From assembly GCA_037783415.1 (NCBI GenBank), contig JAZGTN010000017.1, positions 1,494,501 through 1,558,500 on the forward strand: a stretch of 64,000 bases of DNA. Direction: 5' to 3'. The DNA is from Leptasterias polaris (lineage: Eukaryota; Echinodermata; Asteroidea; Forcipulatida; Asteriidae). The notes under the pieces are model-generated. The model saw only the letters and a list, made by a program, of their open reading frames with translations, was not told the DNA's origin and did not search any database. Both the position numbers and the translations under genes were made by a program. Of the stretch, positions 46,613-59,600 are shown one piece after another. The stretch's first letter is position 1; every line of letters starts with the position of its first letter.

Positions 46613-47137
46613 CTTATAATTATATGTAACATTTCTAATTTTACAAAAGAGCATAATGAGTCATGCACATCAACAAAAATATATTAACAGCTTCAGTATA
46701 TAACAAAATAAACATTTTCAAACAAATGAATCTCTTTTGTATTTATTTACATAAAATTTTATAAACATCTAGAAATATACACAAGGGACACTAACTGGGT
46801 AAATAAATTAAAAAATCAACCAAAAATTAAAGAAATGTTTGAGAGTACATGCTCACTTCATTTCAAATATGCAAATTACAATCTCTATTCCAAGTACATA
46901 TTATAACAAAAGGACCACTAATTCAGACGCACATTTTGTGTAATGTCATGCTGGAAAGGACTACTTTGTAATTGCCAACAAAAATTCTAGACGCAACTTC
47001 AGTCGAGGCATACACAAAATTCAAGGCCGACTTCCCAAAAGTGCTTTCGGTAACAACTTGGAACTTTCACAAAGGTCATTTGGTGTGACGTTAATACAAA
47101 TGCATTATGAAAAGGGTCGCTTTAACCGGCCCTGCCA

Positions 47138-47313
47138 ATAGACCTTATGCATATGACGTCATTTGAGTAGGGCGCCCTCGCCTAGAGGTCAAAAGGAAAA
47201 TATTCATTGGCCATAGCCTGTGCGCCGCGCGTACAAATCAGCGCGTTTCCATTGTTTCATCATCAGTTTACCTCTAAGATGGCGGCTTGGTGACGTCAAT
47301 GCATGAGGTCTAT
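47138..47313. mobile_element. MITE carrying CRE-type palindromes, just past the TBK1-like stop codon
   Basis: atagaccttatgcatatgac then gtca at the left pairs with tgacgtcaatgcatgaggtc then tat at the right. Each arm contains a TGACGTCA or near-CRE octamer. It lies 114-289 bp beyond the stop of the minus-strand kinase gene, hence probably in its 3' UTR or flank. Confidence 0.75.
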
Positions 47314-47426
47314 ACACAGTTCAAACAATTGGGTCAGTCTAAATCAGCCCAGGACACTGTTTGCTTTACAAAGTACAGTTGATTCCATAGAAGAATGACT
47401 GCATGACTATTTGATTGAGACGTCCT

Positions 47427-47643
47427 TCACTGGTGCCCATATGCCCCAGGGACCTGACTATACCCATATGCCCCTTGTGGCATGTGGCTTTGCCTATAAA
47501 GCCCTTGATGGAGTTGGGTGCCAGACTGCAGGCTGTTATCGGACATTAGCGAGAGTGACATTTGCTGCATCTTGTGGAGCTGTTCCTGTCCTTGCTCCAT
47601 CTGTTTCGTCACACTGTCGACTTCTCTCTCCCACATTTCAAAC
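47427..47643 (-). CDS. TBK1: TBK1-like terminal exon: C-terminal coiled coil and tail
   Basis: Acceptor cttggatag at 47644. Encodes FEMWEREVDSVTKQMEQGQE and QLHKMQQMSLSL, corresponding to the VEM...KKLKEEMEGV-type helix that in TBK1 binds adaptors such as TANK, NAP1 and OPTN. A Gln/Gly/Tyr-rich tail (MPQGAYGYSQVPGAYGHQ) ends at TGA 47429-47427. The tail is not found in vertebrate TBK1 as far as I know. Confidence 0.85.
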
Positions 47644-50600
47644 CTATCCAAGTGAAATTGTAAATCATTATTATTATTATAATATACTTCTGGGCCCAAT
47701 TTCATGGCTCTGCTTAAGCACAAAATTTGCTTAAGCACCAAAAAACCTTGCTTAGTAAAACCAGATTACCAGCCAATACTCCACTCGATTGTTATGCTAA
47801 CTAAACAACAGCTAAATACAAGTCACGAGCAATGTACATCGCATGGAGTTTTGGCCAATAACACGAGTATAATAAGCAAGCTTTTTTCGTGCTTAAGCAA
47901 ATTTTGTGCTTAAGCAGCTCTATGAAATTGGCCCCTGGTAATGATACCAAGGATGCCTCAATGAACTTACTCACTGTAGCTCGCAAGCCTGAGTAAACCT
48001 GTGACTAAGGATGCTTGCTGTGTGAACCAGAAACACTTGGGTTAACCCCTACTCTTCCACGATAAGAGTTTCTGGGTTCTCTCATGTGCATTACCAATCC
48101 TAGTACAAGGGACCCACGGCTTGATGTCCCATCTGGTAAAGTAACATGCTCAGGGACACAAGTGCCACAACCAGGACTCGAACCCACACTCTGCTGATCA
48201 GAAACACCAGACCTTGAGTCCGATGCTCAAAAGACAAAAGAAAATGTTGGAGAAAAAGAAAATGACTAGAGCGAGACTTGAACCTTTGACCTCCGGATTA
48301 ATGTGCCGACGCTCTACCAACTGAGCTATCTAGTCGTATGTTGTTGGCAGTTTGTCAATATCATTGTTTGGGGGGGCCAAAATAAGATCATGTGACATTG
48401 TTCTTGGTTTTGTTGTTGACGACAAGCCAGTAGGCTAATTGTAATGAGAAACAACCGGAAACATTTTCTTACGCAGCTTTCATGGCCCTTGGTATGAGGA
48501 CGCATCCATTCTCATCAACAGTCATATGTTGCAGTAGCTCAGTGAGAGACGAGTCCCCGGCCAGGTCATCTCCTTCCTCCTTCAGGACTTTAGCGGTGGA
48601 CATGGGGGATTGAGTATTAAGGATCTGTGGAGAGATGGAACAAGCCACAAGAAATGTGAATCTAATGAAAACTACATCATTGGCTTTTTGGAAGAGTTCA
48701 CTCAATTCTCATCCTCTAGCTTTCAATACACTTATCATATGGCCAACCTGGATGAATGTGAATTTAGCAGGATAATCTGACAGAGAGAATACACTTATCA
48801 TATGACCAACCTGGATAACTGTGAATTTAGCAGGATAATCTGACAGAGAGAATACACTTATCATATGACCAACCTGGATAACTGTGAATTTAGCAGGATA
48901 ATCTGACAGAGAATACACTTATCATATGACCAACCTGGATAACTGTGAAATTAGCAGGATAATCTGACAGAGAATACACGTATCATAATGACCAACCTGG
49001 ATAACTGAATTTAGCAGGATAATCTGACAGAGAATACACTTATCATATGACCAACCTGGATAACTGTGAATTTAGCAGGATAATCTGACAGAGAGAATAC
49101 ACTTATCATATGACCAACCTGGATAACTGTGAAATTAGCAGGATAATCTGACAGAGAATACACTTATCATATGACCAACCTGGATAACTGTGAAATTAGC
49201 AGGATAATCTGACAGAGAATACACTTATCATATGACCAACCTGGATAACTGTGAAATTAGCAGGATAATCTGACAGAGAGAATACACTTATCATATGACC
49301 AACCTGGATAACTGTGAAATTAGCAGGATAATCTGACAGAGAGAATACACTTATCATATGACCAACCTGGATAACTGTGAAATTAGCAGGATAATCTGAC
49401 AGAGAATACACGTATCATAATGACCAACCTGGATAACTGAATTTAGCAGGATAATCTGACAGAGAATACACTTATCATATGACCAACCTGGATAACTGTG
49501 AAATTAGCAGGATAATCTGACAGAGAGAATACACTTATCATATGACCAACCTGGATAACTGTGAAATTAGCAGGATAATCTGACAGAGAGAATACACTTA
49601 TCATATGACCAACCTGGATAACTGTGAAATTAGCAGGATAATCTGACAGAGAATACACTTATCATAATGACCAACCTGGATAACTGTGAAATTAGCAGGA
49701 TAATCTGACAGAGAGAATACACTTATCATATGACCAACCTGGATAACTGTGAAATTAGCAGGATAATCTGACAGAGAGAATACACTTATCATATGACCAA
49801 CCTGGATAACTGTGAAATTAGCAGGATAATCTGACAGAGAGAATACACTTATCATATGACCAACCTGGATAACTGTGAAATTAGCAGGATAATCTGACAG
49901 AGAGAATACACTTATCATATGACCAACCTGGATAACTGTGAAATTAGCAGGATAATCTGACAGAGAATACACTTATCATATGACCAACCTGGATAACTGT
50001 GAAATTAGCAGGATAATCTGACAGAGAGAATACACTTATCATATGACCAACCTGGATAACTGTGAAATTAGCAGGATAATCTGACAGAGAATACACTTAT
50101 CATATGACCAACCTGGATAACTGTGAAATTAGCAGGATAATCTGACAGAGAGAATACACTTATCATATGACCAACCTGGATAACTGTGAAATTAGCAGGA
50201 TAATCTGACAGAGAATACACGTATCATAATGACCAACCTGGATAACTGAATTTAGCAGGATAATCTGACAGAGAATACACTTATCATATGACCAACCTGG
50301 ATAACTGTGAATTTAGCAGGATAATCTGACAGAGAGAATACACTTATCATATGACCAACCTGGATAACTGTGAAATTAGCAGGATAATCTGACAGAGAAT
50401 ACACTTATCATATGACCAACCTGGATAACTGTGAAATTAGCAGGATAATCTGACAGAGAGAATACACTTATCATATGACCAACCTGGATAACTGTGAAAT
50501 TAGCAGGATAATCTGACAGAGAGAATACACTTATCATATGACCAACCTGGATAACTGTGAAATTAGCAGGATAATCTGACAGAGAATACACTTATCATAT

Positions 50601-53600
50601 GACCAACCTGGATAACTGTGAAATTAGCAGGATAATCTGACAGAGAGAATACACTTATCATATGACCAACCTGGATAACTGTGAAATTAGCAGGATAATC
50701 TGACAGAGAGAATACACTTATCATATGACCAACCTGGATAAATGTGAATTTAGCAGGATAATCTGACAGAGAGAATTTACTTATCATATGACCAACCTGG
50801 ATAAATGTGAATTTAGCAGAATATTCAGGCAGGGAGAGAAACTTACTGGTATGAGTCAGCTAAGTGTAGAGGCTGACTCTACTTGATACAATTAAGCAAT
50901 AAGGTTAAGCTTATATGGGATTTGAGGCATTGCATGGTGAGGTATCAATGTATATTTGGTTTGCGGTAACACCATGTGTATATCTACTTGCTAGGTAGAT
51001 TTTGTTCTTTGAGAACTTGTCTCGCTTTTTATTCTACTGCCGCGGAGTAGATTATTCGGGAGAATTCCAATCCACTTAATCCATGTTTTAACCACTTGCT
51101 TACACACGATATTCTTACGCATCGGCAGTCTTATAAGCTGGCATTCAAGTTTCTGTGCGTGTTTGGCAGTAGTCATGTCAACACAACACATTTGGTGAGA
51201 CACTGTAGTGGACCTCGCGTAAACAGGCAACTGTTTGACAGAGTCCTTGTGGTCATGGGACAGTCTTCCCTGGTCAAAAGGCACTGCAAACAATAAATGG
51301 ATCAACTCTTTGTGTGGATTTGTGCCTAATGCCTTCATCGAAGACCTGTTCCTTTGACATACCAGCCAAGATTTTGTACAGACGGATTATACTGCATTGT
51401 GATGATGCCTTTCATGATGCCATCTGTTTGGTGGATTGATGATCTGCTGTTACATAAGCTTTCTAACAGTCTGATTTCGCTTCAGAAACACAATACGAGC
51501 TATTGAAATCTGTAAATGTCTATGAGAAACTGTCTTTGTATGGGTGTCCAAACTGAGTTTCAATGACAAAACAAACTATTAAGGCTTAAAAAGGAGTTGC
51601 TTTTCGACTGGAAACAATCCTACACAAACAATCACGCAAGTCTTTCTTGGATCAGTCTAGTCTAGGGGAACCATTCAGCTGATAGTGATTTAATACTAAC
51701 TGAATCTGTGTTAGTTGCAGAGTCTGTTTTTATCGGTGTTGGTCTCCGGCCGGCAAAACCCATCGTCAAACTGCTCTCCAGTGTCTCAGAGAAGTCAGCA
51801 AGATGGGGTTCTATGTCTTGATCCAACTAGAAGGGTAAAAGATAAATGTGATGACATGAAAATGCAACAAAGATCTTATGCATCCTGCTGCCATCTTAGA
51901 TCTGGACCCAATTTCATAGTGCTGCTTAAGCAGAAAATATTGCTTAACAATTGTCTGCTAAGCAGAAATGAGCAGGATACCAGCCACAAATTGTACATGT
52001 GACATGGTAGTTTGGCTGGTAACCTTATTCTGGTAAGCCAAATTTTGTTGTGCTTAGCTACTTTTTGTGCTTAAGCAGCTCTATGAAATTGGGCCCTGAA
52101 ATGCTGATGAAGTAATCGGAAAGCACTTCATGTTGACATTACAGTGCAAAATGTCAGACTGCCCATACCAACAGTGTCCTTATTTTGCCTGCCAGGATTT
52201 GACCTGGAATGCACAGGGTAACTGTTTCTGAGAACAAGGCGTCATAAAATTAGAACACAATGCTACAACTCATTTGTTCCAACTACAATTTGTGAATTTG
52301 TTACTACAATGATTTGAAGTAGCTGTGCTAACCCGAGTCCTCAGTTTTATGGACTACCTTTTGTGAAAAATTAACTCTGTATATAAAAAATTTTGAATCT
52401 TTTTAATCCAACCTTAAATACATTTTTAATCTCCTTGTTATTTATTTTGTCTTTTAGCGGTTTAATCTATCTGTCAATATGTTTGTTGTTCTAAATATTA
52501 AGTGTTTTTGTCTGTACTGATTGAATCAAGGCCAGTTTTAAATATCCCCAGCGTGGGATAATAAAGATTCTATCTGATGTTATAAAATCTTATCCAATCA
52601 GAAATCACTGCCAACCCTAAGCCCCCAAAGTAATAACAAATGCAAGCAAACTTTCCAGGGTTTCTAGTTACACGTGACAGCTCAGATCCATTGTGCCGCC
52701 AAATCTTCATGATCAATTATGAAATACACTTGTGCTTACTCACATTTTGCAGCAATATTGAGCACAAATGTTTGCTTTTCTATAGCGGTAAACAGCTATA
52801 TGGGATTTGAGGCATTGCATGTTGAGGTATCAATGTATATTTGGTTTGCGGTAACACCATGTGTATATCTACTTGCTAGGTAGATTTTGTTCTTTGAGAA
52901 CTTGTCTTGCTATTTATTCTACTGACGCAGAGTAGATTATTCGGAATTCGGGAGACTTCGGGAGACTTCTGCTTATTAACTCGGCCGGGACTACAACTTT
53001 AGCTTAGTGGATCGAGGGGACTTCTCGTTATTAACTACACTGCCCAGGAGTGAGTTCTTAATTGGTCTCAACGTTTCGACTAGCTTGCTCTATTCATCGT
53101 CAGGAGACAGCTCTTATGGAAGCGACCCAAGCAATCGATTTCAACAAGCCCTAAAGGAAGAGTCATACTGAATGACATTGTGCAGGAGTTAGGGATGTGT
53201 GTTACGCCAAGATGATTTGGGTGGAAATTGACGGCTGGGCACAAATTGTTCAGATTCGTCACAAGAAGAGTTGTCAATGTTGCTATAGCCTTTCGCTCTG
53301 TGACATCACAGATGTTATACGGCAATTGCAGGTTGAATGGCTTGTCACTGGCTCCCCAAACAAAGATATTGACAAAATAGGGAGACCGCCAATATAGAGC
53401 TAGATAGCTCAGTTAGTAGAGCGCCGGCACGTTAATCCGGAGGTCATAGGTTCAAATCCTGCTCTGGTCAACTTTTCTTTGTTAACCCCAAACTAATACT
53501 ACATAATAGAAAATAAGATTGATTCACATCTATCAATCTAAGTTCTTTGAGAAATCGGCTCCCAGTCTATTTAGAATGGTCTATTTAGTGACTCACCATA

Positions 53601-56600
53601 TGAACTTCTTGTAATAAGGATTGGTAATCCTTGATGAGGTGCGATAATTTCCGGTCCACTAGATTGATCTGTAAGCGGTAGTGGTAAACATTCCTGAATG
53701 AGAAAAAAAACAAAAAAACATAAGAAAATATAAAAACAAAGATTACAATTGTTCTATTTTTATTCAAACTGAATCAAAGAAGTGGACCTTGTGTGTGTGT
53801 TAGGCCCAGAAACTGTGTTTTAATATTTGTTACCTTATAGAAACAGAGGACAAAACAAAAAAAGAGCAAAAACAAATCTCGTAAAGAGAATTTTAAAGAT
53901 TTGGGTGCTCCACAAGGAATTTCGTGTATCATCATTACAACGCCAAGAGCCGTTGTCTGGTCCGTAGGCGCCCACTTCTGTAAATTGGCTGTGTTGAGTG
54001 TTTGAAATTTCAAATCTGGGTAGCCCAGTGTCTTTTAGATCAGCGACTGAAAGACCACTCCACAAAGTATATGGGAGGATGTTAAGTACAGGGACAAAGG
54101 AAAAGAACAAAAGATGTCTCCACAGGGATGCAAAAATTGAAATGCGTGCATCCGTTGGACATAGGTGTAATGCATTGCGCGTGGTTTGTGAACAACAAAA
54201 ATGTACAGCAAGCAAAGAGCATTTCTATGCAGTTCAAACATCAGCACCACATTATTTGTAATGCACTGTATTCAGCTAAAACTTTCACAGGTGACTTTTA
54301 TTGTATCTTTCTTTAGAAGTTTGCCTATAAATCAGCATTTTTATATTAACAAAAAAACAATCAATGACCCTACCTCTAAGCTCAAAGTGAAGTTTGTAAA
54401 ATACTTACTCATGCCATCTACTGAGTTCCCCATGGCTCTCTGCCCAGTTCTTCTCACAGTGGCTGTGACAAATCGACATAGCCTGAGTGCTCTTCATATT
54501 AAGTTTCTCTCTGGGAAATTAAAAAAGAAACACAAGCAAATTATGATAAACCCGTCGGAGACCACAGTAGCTGGAGACAGCAACAAGATTTGACAAACAG
54601 GCCGTTTCCTTTACAGAAGTAAGAGTGGAAATCAGCCATTCAATATATGATTGAAATTTGAGCAAATAGTAATAATAATAATGAATTATTTTGACCACTT
54701 TGACGCATGTCACACGCGGTCACTGTGCCGCGCTCACCATTTCGGGAGTCAATGGATGAGCGTGTAAATGCAACGTCACCTAAAATTTGCACTATACTGT
54801 ATAACATAGGGTGTCATGGCCGAGTGGTTTAGAGCATCGGATTCAAGTTCTGGTGGTTTAGTCATGGGGGTGTGGGTTCGAGCCCCGGTCATGACGCTTG
54901 TGTCCTTGAGCAAGACACTTTGCTATAATTGCTTCTCTTCACCCAGGGGTATAAATGGGTACCTGCAAGGGTAGAGGTCGATATTGTGTTTGAAAAAGCC
55001 TTCGGAGGGCCACGGCAGCCCAGGGCTGTATACTCCCCAGGGAGCTGAGAAAGATTAAAGGAATATTATTGGCCCAATGACCAGGGCACTAATGTAAAGC
55101 GCATTGAGACGTTCTTGTAAAATGCGCTATATAAGAACTAGTTATTATTATTATTAACACACGGGGACATCGACTCCCAAAATGGGGCAACCAAGATTAT
55201 TGTGTTGATGTCAGACAAATTGGTCAATAAGTCCATTCATACAATGAAACACTTTTTGGGGTGGTTTCAGGCATTTAACCAAATTTGACAAGCATTAGGG
55301 AAAAAAACTGCTAACATGATGGATCCAAAGGTGGTCCCCTTTATTGTGTTTCTACTCATAAACAATGTTGTTTTTGTTTCAAGTACGTGCAATTAACCAC
55401 TATACGTCGGATGACATGCTTTTCCACCAACTTTTGACTGACTTATGGCAGACGTTTTTTTACGACCAGAACAACTTTTGATTTTCCTAAATTTGTTGCT
55501 GGCAGCCCGATGGCTGACTGAAATATTCACCCGGACTTTCCAGTGCGAGGTTCTGCGAATCACGGTGAGCGCCTACTCAATTTTCTCGTACGACAACATA
55601 AAATCCTGGAGCCAATTATGAGGACAGTTGTCTTTTCATTGTCAAGTCAGGGTTTCATTGTGGCAATGATGTTTTCAAAGGAAAACGCTTATACTCAAGC
55701 TAAAAAAAAAAAATGAAAAAAACAATACCACAGGTGGGCACAGATTTTGTTTGTAGAATACCGACGTGAAGTGGTTAATTATAAAATGAGTGCAGGGATA
55801 AAAAGCAGCAGGTTTAGCAATAGAACACATCATACTTGTCCATCTTATGAATCTGCTCCTCATTATAAGAAAGATGCTTCATCTGCTTATGCTTTTTAAA
55901 CTGACAATAAATCTTGTCTGCTTCTTCCGTGAAGACGGCAAATTTCTGCATACTGCATGAAAGACAACAAAAATAAAAAAATTGTAGCTCCTGCCCCAGT
56001 GTGCACAACACACGCCGCTACACATGCACACTTTTTAGTCCAATGAGGTGAACCAACAAATTAGTAGTTTAACATTTACAATTAATTGGCTAGCAGAATA
56101 AACAAATATGATTAAATTGCAAATATTAAAAAGTATTGACGCTGTTAAAGAGTGGCATTATAGGCCACCGTAACCTTGCTGTATGATGTCATGAGTTATA
56201 AATAAACCACTTTTCAGTGGAGTCCTGCCGTCTTTAGAACAGACGCAATTGTTGTAGAGCCCCTTTCTATAGTTTTGGAAACCCGCTACGGCCTAGCCCT
56301 ATATAAAAACAACCTGTGCCCATTGAACTGGCACAGCTGGCTCCATTTATGTATTCATTTTCTGTGTTCACTGTTTTTCCAAGGTAAGAAACCTCTATAA
56401 TAAATAAATGTTTCCCAACATCAGATTTATTTCCATCTTGTTTCAGTTTTAGTTTCTTTTAAAGTGAAACATAACACAATTACGCCAAGTCATTCACAAA
56501 CACACCGTCTCATTTGTGCCCTGTAGAAAAAAAGGTCCCCAAGGGAGAAAACAAACAAAATTAGGTTTGATGTTCCGAGAGTGCTCTAGAACTTATACCA

Positions 56601-59600
56601 TTTTGTGCAGGGTTTTTTCTTCTCCTCGGTAGCTGCCCACTCTTTACTCAATCGATCTTCTTCCACCACCTGCTTTTTAAAATTCACCAACAAGTTTTCC
56701 ACTTCATTGTAAAAATCGGCCATCTGCAAAAGTGTAAAATAACAAGGGGTATTATGTTAACAAAGCCTCTGCCTTTTACTTTGATTAAACTCCTTCTCAG
56801 TCACTCACCACGCTCCTGCGTTCTTTATTTGCATACATTGCCAAAAGAGGGCGCTATCACACACAAATCGCTCTCACACATAACCCACTCTCTAACACAA
56901 ACCACTCTCACTCACAAGCCGCTATCACAGGAAAATAAATCACATAAAATTTCAGAGATGCCACTGCTGTAACAAAAAAACTAAACAAACTTTTTTTTTT
57001 CTTAGACAAAAGCAGAAAGCCACTTAATGAATGTCGCGAGTGACCCAACCAACCCTAACTTTATGCCGCGACCCTAAACTTTTTATTCGGCATAACATTT
57101 TTATTTTTTTTTAATATAAAAAAATGCGCACGTGTTTGCACGAAGATTGTGCAAACTTTTGCTCGATATGCTGATTGTGGGTAGCGCAAGCTACGGATTG
57201 CGCAAGAGTTTGTCCATTTTATTGTGCAAAATTGATGATTGCGCTTCCCAGAATGAACGAGAGTGGACTCAACAGAAGTCGCAAGCGGACGATTTGGTGC
57301 AACCTATTAGCCGAAAATTTATCTTTTTTGAAATATATCCGAGACAATCATACCTCCATATTAACCACAAATATCTCCTGCGTACCTCATGTGAGTTTAA
57401 AGTATACTGAAGAGGTCTTGGATGGATTTTAGCTCAGTTTTTGTTCATTCGCTGTTAGTTTTGAATCGCCAAACTTATCAGAATACAACAAAACGAAAAA
57501 AAAAAAAACTTTCCGACCTACCGACCCTATTATAAAATGGCATGTAATCGGAAACCGAACACTTTTTTTTTGCCTTACCTCGAACATGCACGTCTACTGT
57601 TGAGTTTTTTATTTTTTCAATCTTGAATGTTTCGAGGAGATCGCGATCGGCCTTTGATTTTATTATGTGTGTGTGTGTGCGTATGTATCGGACGTATTAC
57701 TATTAGACAACTCGTCCTCCTGCATGGAGAATGCGATCGGAGACCACCGCAGCACGAAATCAGACTCATTTCAAGGCTGTGTGCATGACACCTTCGCTCA
57801 CTATGCAAACTTCCTACACACACGTCTGCAGGGTGTTTGCGTGCTACGCCTCGAACGTAAGGATACTAAAATTGCGAAGCTGTTGATCGCGCGTGCTTGA
57901 AAAAAAACATGTTGCTGTTTGTTTCTCTCTCCGGTCTTTTAATAAATGGACGGCCTGGAAAAAACGAAAGTTGAGGTATTTTTTTAATAAAACCGGAAAT
58001 CCGGTTTAATCCGGAAAAGTGGCATCTCTATAAATGAGGGCCAAATGACGCGGGTAATGACATTCGCATAAAAATTGGCGGACACTGGCATTGTATGAAT
58101 GGCCATTAATTGAAAATGACCAAAGGGCTTGTCCGGCTGTGAGTTTACTGGCTCGGGGCTAAAATCACTGACCTCAATGTTAGTTTTGAGCCCTGATTAA
58201 AGAGCATACCTGTGTAGCTTTCACCAGGGTTCTCTCGACCGTATCTTTGGCTTCCAGTATCCGTGAATAAGTGTTAACCATTTCAGGGTTGCGTTGCAAC
58301 ATGCCTGAACACACCAGGGGAGACGGGAGAGATTGCTGGATGTTGTAGAGTCTCGTCGACACCTCCACAACGTGAGCCTTGAGTTTGACACAGTGGTAAT
58401 CCAGCTGTCCGATCTCAGCTTTCAAAACAGAACTGAAGAAGGACAAGAGATGACTACAACATTTGAGAAATTGCATAGTGGAGAATTCATGTGGGTTTTA
58501 GTAAACACCAAGACTTGTGATAATATCCCAATCACTTTTAAAGTAGATTTAAAGGCAAGGTATACCTTGGGATTTTGGAAACGTTTGATTGTTTTAATCC
58601 TATATAAATGTAGATATATACAATAAAACTAACCTGGGAAAATTTCTCTTCAAAAGGTGGTCGCATTTCTGAGATATCGCCGAAAAACCAGAGCGAATAT
58701 GTCCACACAGGAAGAATATTCCCTACAGGAATAAACAATCTGAGGAACGTTTCTGACAGAAACGTTTCTCAGATTCAAATTTTGGGGCATAAAACCTGAT
58801 ATCTTTTTCCACAACCACATCACTTCGAAGTGAAATGATTCCCAAAATGCTTTATACTATCGAAAGCTGCTGTACTTCTTAGCATGTACGTTTTCATTGC
58901 CACTAATTTTCAAAGTCATTACCAAACGTATACAGACCCTAAGGAACTCATCTGAGTTCCTGGTGCCTCATTGGAAACCGTTAGCCTTGAGTTACTGTCT
59001 ACTTACTAGGCCCCCTTATACAGGTACTTTCATGGTACATGTATGAGAGCAGGTGTCTCACACATTATCCTTTTTGTACGCACCTTCACTCACAGCAACC
59101 GCGTTGCCACATCTCATCCCTTCATGCTGTATACGTTCCAAAGGCCAATACTGTGAGACACTCTGCTAGCCTTTTCCCCCGTACTGCTGCACTTTGGAAC
59201 GCCCTACCTGTATCTTGCGTTTCGACCGTCTTGCAATCTATTCCAGTTCAAGAGGAATCTGAACAGATATTTCCTCTCACTTTATATTTCATTGTAGCCC
59301 TCACCCTAAGTGGCCTTTTGTTGGGCAAAGCGATGCCTGTTTCATTCAACACAAAAATGGAGCTATTACTTCTGGTAGAGCTTGTCCTCTTATTTATCTA
59401 CTGCTGTGGAGTAGATTAGGGAACCACTTACTGGACCAAGGGGGACCAGGGAAGACTTCTTGTAATAGACCTTTCCATTGTTGATAAACAAACAGCGCTG
59501 GTTGGCATGGACCGCCGAATGTTAGTAAAACATTCAATCGTGTTAAAAAATGTTGTGACCAAATTCAACATTTTCGGCAAACTTCTAATTAAATAAAACA

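Noticed and set aside
47411..47734. Plus-strand ORF MIETSFTGAHMPQGPDYTHM
   Set aside because: It is the antisense of the terminal exon of the kinase gene, which has matching splice phase and family-like coiled-coil sequence on the minus strand.
48709..50787. Repetitive minus-strand ORFs of the type SLSDYPANFTVIQVGHMISV
   Set aside because: They appear only where adjacent 63-bp units stay in phase and break whenever a 61-bp unit occurs. The array lies in an intron of the kinase gene.
57132..57432. Overlapping plus-strand ORFs starting MFARRLCKLL and MWVAQATDCA
   Set aside because: They lie inside the 56954-58029 TIR element within an intron, overlap in two frames, and show no domain or splice support.
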